Source: Porites lobata
Lineage: Eukaryota; Cnidaria; Anthozoa; Scleractinia; Poritidae
DNA length: 64,000 nucleotides
Direction: 5' to 3'
Assembly: GCA_942486035.1 (NCBI GenBank)
Contig: CALNXK010000182.1
Coordinates: forward strand, 653,501 to 717,500
Shown here in pieces: positions 20,324 to 32,261 of this stretch. The notes beneath the pieces were generated by a model that did not search any database, was not told the DNA's origin, and was given only the letters and a program-made list of their open reading frames with translations. A program made the position numbers and the translations under genes. Position 1 is the first letter of the stretch; every line of letters begins with the position of its first letter.

Positions 20324-23300
20324 TCACTTGCTCATCAACTTTACAAACTCTGAAATAAAAGAGAGAAATAAAAGAACATTAAGAGGAAAGCAAATCATCA
20401 CTCGGGAGCTTATGTGAAGCACAACTCGAAGCTAATTTTTGGCTGGCGTCTTTTTTACTTCTTTTAATTTTCGACTTAATTTAATTTTCTTATGATCCCA
20501 AACTTGACGTTGAATGTGAATGACAACTTGTTTAAATACTTTAACTTAGCAGCTGCTCAAACACGTCATTAAAGTAAAATCTCAGTAGGATCCATAGTTT
20601 TGTAATCTGAATTTTAGTGACGTTACGTAAAAATTAACAATTATAGCGAGTATGTCTCCCTTCTATTTCTGTAGTATTTTCTTTCAATGTAGCTATGGCC
20701 CTAAGGAGGGCTTATGTTGTTAACCGAAATATTGGCCCGAGATTAATCAGCCCTTTGCCTTTGCATTCAGTTTTGTTTGAAGACGGAAGCCATCAGGAAA
20801 TTGAATAATTTTCATTTTCAGTGGACAAAAACCTTGTACCAGACTAATTTAAAGAATATTGCATTCTTTTTTACAGTTTTCAAGGGCTAAAGACCTAATA
20901 AATCATCTGTAGTAACACCAAGGACAATTTCTCATGGAAGTCCGAGAAAATGAAACTCAAATTTCACAAGAATTGTGATTACACAGGTAAAGTTCCTAGA
21001 ATTTCATGTGTAAGATGTAATTTTGTGAAATTAAATATATATTTTATCGGGCTCCCTTAAGACCTATTGTTTGGTGTCACTACAGATGATTTATTACATC
21101 TTTAGACCTTGAAAAATGTAAGAAAGAATGCAATCTGCTTTAAATTATTCCGGTACAAGATTTTTGTCCACTGAAAATCAAAATTACTCAAAATGTCCAA
21201 GTGGATTGTGTCTTAATTTCATTTTCAAATACTTTCTGCGCATCGCATGAAAGGTATAAACAAAAAAATAATCTATGGTCAGACAAAGTTCAATTATTCT
21301 GCGTGAATCACGTTCTTTCAAAAACACTTACCTTCATAACTGATTTTTCCATCTTCATCTAAATCCGTTTCTTTCATCATTTCTTTCACATCCTCGTCGG
21401 TCAGATTTCGTCCCAACTTGCTCGACACTTCCTTTAACTCAGAAGCACTGATAAAGCCACTGTTGTCCTTGTCAAATACTTTGAAAACATCCCTAAGTTC
21501 CTCCTCATTAAATTCTTCCTCTTTCTTTCTTTCTTTCATCATTTTAAGGAATTCTGACCATTCAATTGTTCCACTGCCTGATAAAAACAATTAGACACTC
21601 AGACTAAGTAAACTGCTAAATTACAATACAGTTTAACCTCGATTTAACGAGGAAATCGAAACGATATTCTCTGCCTCAGTTATGGTAGAATATACAGAAA
21701 AGAGCATCGATGGAACGAAACGTCGTTTTAAGCAAACTATCTGCTGGCCAATCCCTTGGCCCTTCGTTAAATCGAGGTTCCACTGTAACAGCCATAACAG
21801 TAAGTGAATCAAGAGAGAATAATGAGATAGTCTAGCCTCTGTGATATGTGAATTAATTTCAATCTGAAATTGGTTTCCGTACTGGGAGGGGTCGCCCGAA
21901 GACTTTTATTCAATGTTGTCAATAGAGAGGAGAAGTATGACGTCACGTTACCATGGTAGAGAAATTTTTGGATCACAACAAAAGGGAGCTTAGTCAACAA
22001 CGACGGCGAAGGCGACGAGAACGGCAAAAAAGGCAATAAGTTTATATTAGTAAATAACAACTGCGCTCGTGCATGACGCTTTTTTGCACATTTTATAGCC
22101 ATCATTGCATGACTGCGACAAGAAACTTCTAATTTCACGCTCCCCGCTTTGCGAAGTAGATGAACACAACACAAAAAGTTTCTTTTTCTTTTTCTTTCGG
22201 ATTCAATCCAGAAAATTTCGCCAACATTTGACAAATTAAATGAAAGTGAATTAAGATCGATGAAGTTTGAAGCAGTGCGAATTTTCGTTTAATAAGTGAA
22301 GTTTCGGTTTGTTGTCATCCAAAAATGTTTCTACCATGGCAACGTGACGTAACGACTTCTCCTCTCTATAGAGAGAATAATGGGGCATTACTTCCCTATG
22401 CTCTCTTGGTGTGTCACCATTACAAAATTCTACATTGCGTGCTTTGAGGTACAGTGAACTTGATAAAGTTTTCAACAATCGATTAAGATGTGCGGACGTC
22501 CAAGGAATCAGACTTCCGTTAAATTGAATAATGAAGAAAAGCACGTGCATGGAAGAAGGCATCAGACAATTATCAAAATAAGGTTAGGTCTGGACGAGGG
22601 ATTGAGATCTAAGTTATATTATTTCAGTCATCTCAAGGAAGAACTTCGAAGCACTCACAAGAACACCAGGGAGTAATGCTCGTTCATTCGCTGCATTGCC
22701 ATCATACGGATACTGAATACAGTGCGACAGAACCAATATGATGAAATGATGAAAAGCCATGTTAGCAAGATTTCTCGCTTGTTATCAAAGAAGTTTGACG
22801 TGAACGAACATATTAGCATCATATCTTCGTATCTTCGAAAGGCCTGTTCATTCTTGCGGGACAATAAAATTTTATCTGCCTCAAAAAGTCGCTCCAGCTG
22901 AAATCAAAGCTAACTTTGAGAAAGCCTGTCGGAAAATTGAGCCACTTTTGAAAGATCCTAACGAGAAAGAGTTAACAAGTTCAACATTACTTTCCATGTC
23001 TTTGAATTACTTTCAGCGCACAAGCCCTTCTACATCTAAAACTCCCGTGAAACTGCTCGATCGCTTAAGGAAACCTGAGGACTTAGTTTTTTACCAAACC
23101 TGACAGAGGTTCTGGAATTGTAGTCATGGCCAAACCTGAACATGTCCGTCTTCTAAGCGCAACTTCAATCGATGAATAGGGGATGCTACAAAATTTGCAC
23201 GCATTGATGACAAACGCCCAAAACGGGGCGGGGCCGCCCATATAAAAGTGAAGGGGATGAACCTCGTCTCGCTTTGGGGTGTAAATTGCAGATTTTGGTC

Positions 23301-26300
23301 TCAGTTAGGGTGTTTGTGATGTAAAGTTACTATTTGCCCATCCAGGTATCGCTTAGTATTGTGCATAAAAAAATTTACAAAAAATGCCCTGACGCTGACC
23401 ACAGAGAAATCTTCCTTAGGGGTCAGTTTAAACTTAAGCCACACCCACATTGGATCCCCTTCAGGGGATTTAATTTGAATCTTCCCACGAGCATCCTCGT
23501 CACTTTTAGATGGGAGTCCCCCGGGATGCCCAAACCTTCGTGGACGACCCCGAACCACTTTCACCTACTTCTTCAGAAATAGAAAGATGTACATTCAATC
23601 CTACATTAAATACTGCCTGAAGACATTGCCACTTCCCTTTCTTCTTGTCCCATCTTTATGAGCTTCCCAAGGGACACAAAGTCAAATAAATTGAGTATGA
23701 GACCAATTTTATCCCCCACCGGAACTTACAACTTTAACCTGGCTAGTTGGCTTGAAGAAACTAATCAAAACCACCTTCTGTAAACTAGTACACTATTACT
23801 GATGCGTTTGAATTTTCTGATGAGATTTGTTCCATTCCTTTGAATGAAGAAGATATACTGGTCTCTTATGACGTGAAGGCCCTTTTTACCAATATACCTC
23901 TAAGTGAGACTATTAACATCCTGGTCGACGAAACCTTTACCAATAATGATCTAATAAACCTTGAGAAGTAGGAACTTACACAACTCTTTGATGTTGCCAA
24001 CACCAATCAACTTTTTTCAGTTCGATGGTCATTTGTATGAACAGACTGAAGGTGTATAGCGATGGGCTCTCCTCTTGGCCCACTAATGGCCAATGTGTTT
24101 TATGTGCCACCTCAAAGAAAAACTCACACGCGACGGTAAGGCACCCTCTCTCTATAAAAGGTATATGGACGACACTCTTGCTAGAATGCCTGCCATCGAT
24201 GCCGACGCTGACTTTCTCACTACATCGAATGCTCTACGCCGTCCCGAGCCTGAATTACAATGGCCGAAACTTCCTACTGATAACAAGATCCCGTTCATTT
24301 GAAATGAGCTATAAGAATAGAAAAGAACTTGAAACCCGTGATTACAAAAGGCGGACCAACAGACTGTTCTGCTCTTGCATTTTCAAAGCCATGTAAACAA
24401 ACGTTACAAAACCGGTTTATTTAAGACCATGTTACATCGCGCCTATGCTTTATCATCTACGACAGAAGCCTTTAGTCAAGAATGTGCCAAGGTACGCTCT
24501 ATCTTCTGCCGACTTGATATGCAATCTAAAGCTCTCTATTGACGTCCGAGAACGTCGAAACGTCATATAATTTTAACTGTTTTAAAAATTTCTTAAAATA
24601 TTTTGAAGAAACGTTTTGAAGAAATTTTTTAAAGCTAAATGCTCTATGAACTCTGGGAAATTTTCATACAAGCAACTCTCCCACAGCGACCGCTTCTCTT
24701 AAGCCACCATCCTTCGTGCGTAAGCGACCACTTTGTATAAATAACCGTCTTGTTTCTCAGTTAAACACTGTTTTAAAAACTCTCTCGTAAGTTACCACTA
24801 CTTAAAAGACCGCGACCGCTTTTATAACCAGAAATTCAACATTATTCTATTCTTTTCTTTTTCTCGTATTAAAGTGACCCTGGCATGATCACGTATGATT
24901 GTAGGAAAACCATTGCAGCTCAAATGTCACCAAAAGTTCAGTTTTAAAAAGCGCTGCGGATCCCTGAAAGCAGTTGACTTGAAAGAGGATTGCTGTGATA
25001 CGATCTGTAGGGAAAAAATGTGGATTGTAACATTGCTGCAATACTCTTATGTACAAAGTTTCAACATTTCCAAGTGCTATTCGATGTGAACCAGTGTGGC
25101 CACTTGTATGTTTGCCTTAGTTTTATCTTGTTAGTTAATAACTTTATGTAATCACGTTCATCAGTTCAATTTGAGCATATTTTCCTGATTTTTCCCTTGG
25201 ACGACCACCTCCCGTAAGCGACCACTTTTTCGTGCGCCAGGGGTGGTCGCATACGAGAGAGTCAACGCGGTCAACGCCCTAAGACTTCCTTTCTGTTCCA
25301 TTGTTCTCTTGAAAATCTCTTGCATGACTATATGCTCTTAAAAAAAAGTGGATCATTACCATCTGTGTCAACTTCACTGATCATTTCTTTAAGTTCAGCT
25401 TCTGTCGGGTTTTCCCCTAGCGATTCCATCACTGTTCCCAACTCTTTCGTGTTAATCTTGCCATCTCCATTCTTGTCGAAAAGAGAGAATGCTTGTGTGA
25501 TTGCTGTTAAGGATGTGGAGGAATAAGTGTAAATGCCGATAAGCTCATCATATAAGATCCCCCTTACCCTGAAAATTAGGAAGCATCCAATTGGGAAATC
25601 CTGCTTTAGATCTTGAAATCCAAATTTTGGATTTGTATAACAACGCGAAATCCAAACCCGGATTACGTCGAAGCGCCGCTAAGACTGTGCGCACGCATGA
25701 ATTAACAAAAAAAAAAAGAAGACTTCTGATCACGCGAACTATATATTTTTCAAATTCGGATTTCAAACAAAACTCATAGAAGATTTGGATTCTTCTTTGA
25801 AATCCAATACTAATTTGTCGAAGTAATCCGTATTGGATTTTCTGCTTTAATTATTGCAAAATCCGAAATCCGGATTCCAAATCCTAAATTCAGATTTCCC
25901 AATCGAATGCAGACAGAATAACTACAAGGCAAGTGGTTGCATATGGCTCATTTTCAGATCAGAATTTAATTTCATACCTGCTAACTGATCTTCGGAGAGT
26001 TGCGATTCAGCCTGGAACAAAAAAAAGGATCAAGTTTGTATCAACTACATGTACTTTGACCCTATTCAATTATTTCAAGCAGAGGGAATCGTGCAAGTCT
26101 GAGTTTTTAAAAGGCAAACAATTCGCGGATCGAAACAATACTGCAATCGGCTGTAACAGAATTTGTACGGTTCCGTGTAAACGGGTTGCACAGGTAAAAC
26201 TTTTTCCGTACCCGTGTAAAGGATTTACAAATAACGTTTAAAGGTTGTACCAGCTGGTTAACTTGAGCAGTCTGTGCCACATTTAGCTCAGTTTATGCTC

Positions 26301-29300
26301 CATGTTCCTTGAGATAGTAATTATTGAGTCGGTTATTGCTGTTGGTGGAGTCTCGGTTTGGGTGAGCTCTGTTTGCTGGGAGACCTAATAATAACAATTG
26401 CAGTTTGGGAAAAATTTGGCCACAAGAGTGACCGTTTATTTCATTTAAGCATATGAAGCTAGGAAAATACAGAAAAACTAGAACATTTACACCAGCAAAG
26501 GTGAGGGTACACCTGCCATCCGGGAGATGATCCTCAGGCGATTAAGGCATGGGTCACCTCATAATTTGCATAATTTGGCGAAGTGGCCTTTGAAACGGAT
26601 TGTTTTGATCAGTCGTCATGAAACTTGGCAAACAGTTTTAGCTCGACGATCTTAACAATATGTGACATATTCATTGTTGAAATATTAGTCACCTGACGTT
26701 CAAAGTGTTCAAATAAAAACGGGTGAAAGGAAATGAAAGAGCAGCAAATATTCTTAGGCAACAGTGTTTTTCCCTAGGCCTGGGTATCATGAAATAGCCA
26801 GGCATGTATGCCTAAGTTGAGCAAGGATTATGAAATAAAGAAAAACATGTCACGTGACTTATAAAAGACTTTAATAACTCTTAATAAAAATGCTTTAACC
26901 CACCTTGCAAGGCTAATTGACAATCCAGACGGTTTCGCTGACAATTTTAGGCTAAAGTTTAACAACCTTGCCTCGTTTGAGAAAACAGTTTTTGTGACGC
27001 CATAGACTAATGAATGTCACGTGACGCTTAGGATGAATTTTCCAAAACTATTTTAGTGAGATGTCTTATCATATCTTTGTGGAACCCTTTTTTCGTGGAT
27101 CCTTCTGTGTCATTAGTGTGTCTGTGTCTTTGGGGGTCTTTTAGCCTTTCAACCTATATGCCTTAACCTGCCTGAGGAAAGTGGAGTCATATGGGAGGGA
27201 AGGGAGGGGAAAATGTTTTCCAACTTTCTTTTTGCAGTGAGCAGAGAGGCCTTCTTGTCATAAAAACACATATATAATTTCCCGGATGGCAGGAACGCTC
27301 CCTCCCCGGTAGCTGGAGAAATGGCACATTAATCAGTCACATTTAGCATAAAACCATATATTTCTTTCAGAGATAACTTTCCTTTAAAATCAATATCTAA
27401 GGAAATATCAACCAAACTTCAAGATTGCTGAGTAGAAAAAGCCTTAATGAGCCTACACTTCCTTTGATAAATTTTGAGTTTTTTTAACCGAAAATTTCCC
27501 CCCAAAAATTGGACATTTGATATTTGTTACATCTAGCTCGACGTTTTCAGAAATTACAAATACTATTATGCTGTTTCTTACTATTCCCTAAATAGTTTTT
27601 TTAGTAAGAAATAGCCTAATTAGCATAATAGCATAATAGAATAATTGTTATATATTCAGAGATGTCATCATGCCTGTGGCATTAATTAGATGTGAGTTAA
27701 ATGTTGTTTAAACAGGATCTAACCCTTATTTCAAGCAATCAATCATGTCGCCCTCTCACCACCTAGCCCCCTATAAAGATGCCTCTATTAGCTTAATAAA
27801 ATGTCACAAAACGGAAAGTGTAAAAAAGGATTCGCCTATATTATGAATAAAATATGCTTTTATTTTTTTTTTCCATTTTACAACAGATCTTCCCCCAAAA
27901 CACCTGCAAAAACTGGTCCTTGTTAAAGCAAATTAGTTGGCATGGACGGGGGTTTGAATAAATTTTTAAAAATGTTCTTAAAAGTCTTTTGTGATGTTTG
28001 TTTCAGCTTAAATAAGTGTCAGGACGCGAAATATTTTTTTAGTAAAGACCGAAAGAAAAAATTGAACACAAACGTTGCCATTAATATACATCATTTAAAT
28101 TCTCGTTCCACCTATAAGTTAGAACGGTATGTAATAACAATGGTGTGCTAGCTAAACTGACAATGTTGCCTGGCACATTGCACCCATTTAAAAGGAATCC
28201 CTGACGAGAATTTTATTTCAACTAAAATTCATTATTCTTATAGAAAGAAAGAGATGGACTGTCATTAATGTTAACGCTAAACAGAAGGTAATTAAGTAAT
28301 ATAAAGGCTATATATATATATTTTTTTTTTTTTTGAGACCTACGGCGACAAAAACTTTATCGCAATTAAAAGAATTAAAAGTACACGTTCATTCTCTAAA
28401 TAACAGCTATGTAGTCAGAACTCAGTAAGCACGTCTGGCACTTGAAAGACGCTAAGATTAGATTTAGCTTAACTTGGAAGATCTTAAAGCAAGCCGCACA
28501 ATTAATCCCCCTTCGAATCGCTGTAATTTGTGCCTGTGGGAAAAATATTTCATCATTTGCAGAGCCGATCTTGCGTCCTTGAAAAGGCGAAATGAACTTG
28601 TCGCTTCCTGCAAGCACGCGCGTAAATTCCTTCTTAGCAGCTTTACATCTTCCGTTGGCACGCAATAGTTTTTTTTATTCAAATTCCGCGCGCGCGTTTG
28701 TAATAACGAACTTTTTGTTGGCAATTTTATCTGAGGTGTGCCATACATACCGTGCGGTACGAAACTAAGTAGTAATAAAAATGCCAAGTCAAATCTCAGG
28801 CGTGCATATGCATCAACTAGTCTTCAACTGGCAAAAAAGTAATGTAAATGATGGAAAAAACATACAAGGTATTGTCATTTAGACCTGTATTTAACAGTTG
28901 TCATTCTTGTGCTTTGAACTTAATTTTAACGTTAAAGCAGGCCACCTTTACCTCAAGTCGAAGATTCCGTTTCCTAAGTTAATACCCTGCTCTCAAACTA
29001 ACCACCAGAATGCAAATAAGATAATTATTCCTCACCGAAGGATACCAGCTGAGTTAAGCAGTCTTCTAGCGTTTTGTAGGCATTAAGGACGAAACTTGTA
29101 ATCTTTTAACTAACACCTCCCCACAGAATACTTTTTTTTTTCTCATTACAAATTCTTAACTTCGGTTTATGATAAAGGCTGAAAAATTTTCACCTCATGT
29201 CTTGCTTAGAAACAGAGGATTAGATATTGAATTTTTCTACGTTTTTGTGCAGTGAGTCGGGGCATAACTACCTTTACAAAATACCCCTTATATTCAGTGT

Positions 29301-29567
29301 GAGCTAGAGCCTAGCTCATAATATACTTTAACCGATAATGGATACATCCAAAATGATGCGATACCTCCCATTCAGTTCAAGGCAAAAAATGAGTCCAATT
29401 TACCTGCTCATCGTTAAGATAGTCTTTACTCAGTCTGTGTTGTTCATTTTTTTAGTTATTGTTTCAACCTGAGACCTACACAGTACACTATGAAAACATC
29501 GCTGATCAGGTTATTGTAGCGTAAATCTTTAACCTAGATTAAAAGCTATGGACTACAAACTTACCAT
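20324..29567 (-). CDS. Calmodulin-like protein, gene 3
   Basis: This is a four-EF-hand protein of 150 residues. Exons in transcript order are 29565-29567 (ATG, donor GTAAGTTTG), 25978-26011 (34 nt), 25360-25503 (144 nt), 21332-21577 (246 nt) and 20324-20349 (stop TGA). The N-terminus has one residue more than calmodulin (AESQLSEDQLA), and the central linker is one residue longer and highly charged (KERKKEEEFNEEE). The loops near residues 22-33, 58-69, 96-107 and 132-143 read DKNGDGKINTKE, DTDGSGTIEWSE, DKDNSGFISASE and DLDEDGKISYEE, all with intact ligand positions. The C-terminus is EFVKLMSK. The changed linker and EF3-4 helices suggest a different target set from calmodulin, an inference only. 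Its introns are long and hold a Penelope-like remnant and several MITEs. Confidence 0.92.
20796..21198. mobile_element. Foldback element with arms of about 150 bp
   Basis: The left arm (with TTTTCAGTGGACAAAAACCT) and the right arm (ending in the inverse, TTTTTGTCCACTGAAAATC) pair over roughly 150 bp with scattered mismatches, leaving a short spacer. It lies in the last intron of gene 3. No flanking duplication was found. Confidence 0.7.
21629..21785. mobile_element. Small TA-flanked MITE
   Basis: A 157-bp element that begins CAGTTTAACCTCGATTTAAC and ends TTAAATCGAGGTTCCACTG, with TA on both sides. TA duplications and CAGT ends fit a Tc1/mariner-type MITE. It sits just upstream of the 246-nt exon of gene 3. 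Confidence 0.65.
21925..22368. mobile_element. MITE with GAGAGGAGAAGT ends
   Basis: The left end (GAGAGGAGAAGTATGACGTC) and the right end (inverse of GAGAGGAGAAGTCGTTACGT) pair over about 50 bp, including ACGTTaCCATGGTAGA. A 13-bp direct repeat, AGAGAGAATAATG, occurs at 21812-21824 and 22370-22382, somewhat outside the left end; whether it relates to insertion is unclear. Confidence 0.6.
22680..24545 (+). pseudogene. Decayed Penelope-like retroelement
   Basis: Pieces in several frames match the reverse transcriptase order of Penelope-like elements: LYELPKGHK and RPILSPTGTYNFNLASWLEE (about 23655-23760), SYDVKALFTNIPLSETI (about 23865-23915), GV.AMGSPLGPLMANVF (about 24050-24100, broken by a 2-bp insertion) and LYKRYMDDT (about 24150-24180, catalytic Asp pair kept). 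An N-terminal portion with NEKELTSSTLLSMSLNYFQR precedes it. A segment at about 23210-23590 does not belong to the reverse transcriptase and holds an opposite-strand frame of 87 codons beginning MKVVRGRPRRFGHP. That segment looks inserted. Stops and frameshifts are frequent, so it is inactive. No GIY-YIG nuclease was recognised. It lies in a long intron of gene 3. Confidence 0.82.
24675..25263. mobile_element. MITE with GCGACCAC-type inverted ends
   Basis: The left end (ACTCTCCCACAGCGACCGC) is matched in inverse by the right end (GGTGGTCGCATACGAGAGAGT). Additional inner words TAAGCGACCACTTT occur near both ends (24721 and 25215). No clear target duplication was seen. Confidence 0.5.
25583..25910. 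mobile_element. MITE with ATTGGGAAATC ends
   Basis: It begins GCATCCAATTGGGAAATC and ends in the inverse of GCATTCGATTGGGAAATC. The interior is filled with AAATCC/GGATTT words in both directions, reminiscent of the GGAATCC element at 4853. It lies between two exons of gene 3. Confidence 0.65.
26512..27293. mobile_element. Possible MITE with CCTGCCATCCGGGA ends
   Basis: A 14-bp sequence at 26512-26525 recurs as an exact inverse at 27280-27293. No duplication or coding content supports it further, so it may be a chance pairing of two dispersed repeats. Confidence 0.35.
27300..29564. other. Intron 1 of gene 3, no gene recognised
   Basis: AT-rich, with an A/T run at about 28310-28334. Short frames at 27942-28151 and 28396-28787 show no domain. 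It ends beside the ATG exon of gene 3. Confidence 0.5.
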
Positions 29568-31387
29568 GTTACAAAGACGTTTCCACTGCGCAAAATGTTC
29601 CGTATCAACGAGCTATTGCAAGATGTCAATGTTATCGACAGGGGTATTTAATTTATTGCTGTAAAAATACAACCATAGCCTGCTTCTGATTGGTTCGTTA
29701 GAATTGATAAACAGTTTTTTCGGATTTATTTGCATGTATCAGGGTCGTAAGGGCCAAAGCCCAGTTGTGTGTCACCAAGTCTACAGTTTTGATGATTAAG
29801 AATTAATGTTAACTGAAGTTATCCACCAGCACAGTTGGCTGTCATACGCGAATTCTTTGTTTTCATTTATTTGTGTCATTAGTATACGCTTGTCATTGTC
29901 TAATGAAGCTAACAAAACAAAATTTCTGAATATTGAAAGAGCATGTCAATTTCAGTTATCTCTGAAAATTTGAGCCCGATATACTGAATAGTTTCGAAGA
30001 AATTCTCCTTAAAAAGAATGTATGAGCTCATTAACATTTTGCCACCCAGCAATTTCGCAGTTTTTGATTGGTGTTATTTTCTTTGTTATTGATGGTAAAG
30101 AGCCGAAAGCTGCACAAACTGCTCAAAACCACCAGTTCTTTCAGTTCTTGAACCTAATTTGTCTATATGGCTACGCTTTTTCTTGGTTAACTCGTATGCT
30201 ACTGCATGAGCAAAAATGCGAACAACGACGTTATGATCAATCCGCCAATAAGAAGTGTTTCCCCCTACAAAATTAAACAGACGATCAACTGTTTTGGCTT
30301 ATCATGTTCAGGTTCCTTTTCAATATAATGGCTCATAAAGCATATATATAGTATAAAGCTTCCAACGGTGCAGCGAAGTATGTCACTGGAGAAGTTTATT
30401 GGGAGGTAGCCAAGAAGTGCTGGTGAATCGTGCAAGGTGGAATCCATTTGCCAAATGTCTGGATGTTAATTTATAACGCCAATCGGAACTGTTACTGTCA
30501 AAATTGCTGAAAGGAGTTCTTTTTTCATTGCTTCAAATGATATTACTATATCATTATTCACTGATCATAACTAAATTCTAAACAAGGAAACTGATTCAAT
30601 GAATGCACCATTCTTGGCTGTCGGGATTTTCTCTTTCTTCGTTTTTTTTTTTTTTTTCGGGGGGGGGGGGGGTTTCAAACATTTACACGTGTACAAAAGC
30701 AACTGCTCGATTGTTTTCGCGAGTTTCTAATCACAAAATTCTTTGTCTATAGCGAACATTTCTGTTCGCAAAAGAATAACAGGCTACTTATCCAGGCAAC
30801 CACTGAGAAGATCTCTGGGACCTTGTGGAGTGGACGAAACAATGAAGCAGACATGGAAATACATTTATAATTACTGCAGGCATAAGCAAAAATGTTAGGA
30901 ACCTGATTCGGCCCTATTTTCCATATGAGCTCAAATGCAAATTTGCCAAATACACTCAGTGACTTTTAACGGTTTTATTATTATTAATATTATATCATTA
31001 CATAACTATTATTATTTATTTATTTATTTATTTTGGTACTTTTTACTTAAAGATGGCTTTTTTTTCAGTTATTTATTTGCCAGAAAGAAATACAGTCATT
31101 CAGTATAATGCATAAGGTTAAAAGTGACGTTAAATTTACATATTATAATAATAATAATTATAAGAATTTAAAAATTTACATTGCGTATTCTTCATGACGA
31201 GATGATCAACTGCGCATTACAACGATACATAGAATATAAATAACTAAATGTTAAATAAGAGTTACATCATGTGTTGTGTAAAATATTAAAAAGCCTAGCT
31301 AAGAATAAAAAGCCTTACTAAAAGGTACATCTTTAAAAGTCTTGCTAAAAGTAAATAAAAATTACATAGTCGTGTAAGTAAACCTAA
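29568..31387. other. Spacer between genes 3 and 4
   Basis: It holds the promoter side of gene 3 and no supported gene. A run of 16 T, one C, then 14 G occurs at 30642-30672, and ATTT repeats near 31015. An 84-codon frame (30022-30276) has a hydrophobic stretch but no family signature and is not called. Confidence 0.45.
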
Positions 31388-31498
31388 CTAAGAATGGAAA
31401 GCCTTACTAAAAAAAAAAGATGATTTGGTCGTTCTAATTTCCAGAGGTAAATCGTTACAGAGTTTAGGCGCCGAAGGAACAAAAGTATGGTCCACCAT
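31388..31498 (-). pseudogene. 3' end fragment of a non-LTR retrotransposon
   Basis: The - strand frame has VDHTFVPSAPKLCNDLPLEI, followed by RTTKSSFFFSKAFHS and a stop. The APKLWNDLPLEIR-like motif near the C-terminus is common in animal LINE ORF2 proteins. Upstream sequence decays within a few codons, and the sequence after the stop is AT-rich, as in a 5'-truncated insertion. Confidence 0.5.
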
Positions 31499-32261
31499 TA
31501 AGTAGACCCGTTAAAGGTATTTTTCCGGCGAGGAAGCTCAAATTGAAACTGTCAGTAGAAACTTGTTAATATTAGTTTCTATTTTTTTTTTATTCGTAAA
31601 ATTAGAACTCTTTTTTCTTTAATTGGTATTAGTAGAATCCCGAAAGGGTTAAGCAGTAGATATACACAGAGTTCCTGGGCACTGGCCGTTGGGGGTATGG
31701 TGTTTAGGTGCTTTGTCCTTACTAATGACGGTGACGAGAATAGACGACATTATCATGCCGGATAAATCTAATTGATACTTCAATGAATTCTCCCCACTAC
31801 TTCTATAGCAAACGTATAGGGACAACAAATGAGAATCTGCATGAATATTGAAGTCAGGATTTAAAGGGTTAATTAATGCAAAGCTTGCTGTCCTGTCCTA
31901 TATTCAACTTCATCCAACATCCTTGCTCCGAAACCAGTACCCCAAACATCCTCCCTTCCCAACCGCCTGTTGTTTTGTGGTAAAGAAGAGCCCATTAATT
32001 TATTTCGAAAATAGTTTCAATCTTTATTATCATTGCTAATTCTAAAACATATTTTAAGAAGTACAATGTACCCCCAAAAAACTAATTAAACCAATCCAAA
32101 CACACTAGCTAAGAAAGCAAAGTTAAGAAATCTGTCTTGTTATTTTAAAATCCCGAAAACCAACACATGTATTCCAAACTATCACAAAACAAAACTTTCT
32201 TCATTTCTTCGGCATTTTTAAGCAACAAGGGTCATAGAATAGGTGGAAAACGAGAATTTCC

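Noticed and set aside
30022..30276. 84-codon frame with a hydrophobic stretch between genes 3 and 4
   Set aside because: No known motif, no flanking splice signals that agree, and the length is expected by chance in this much sequence.
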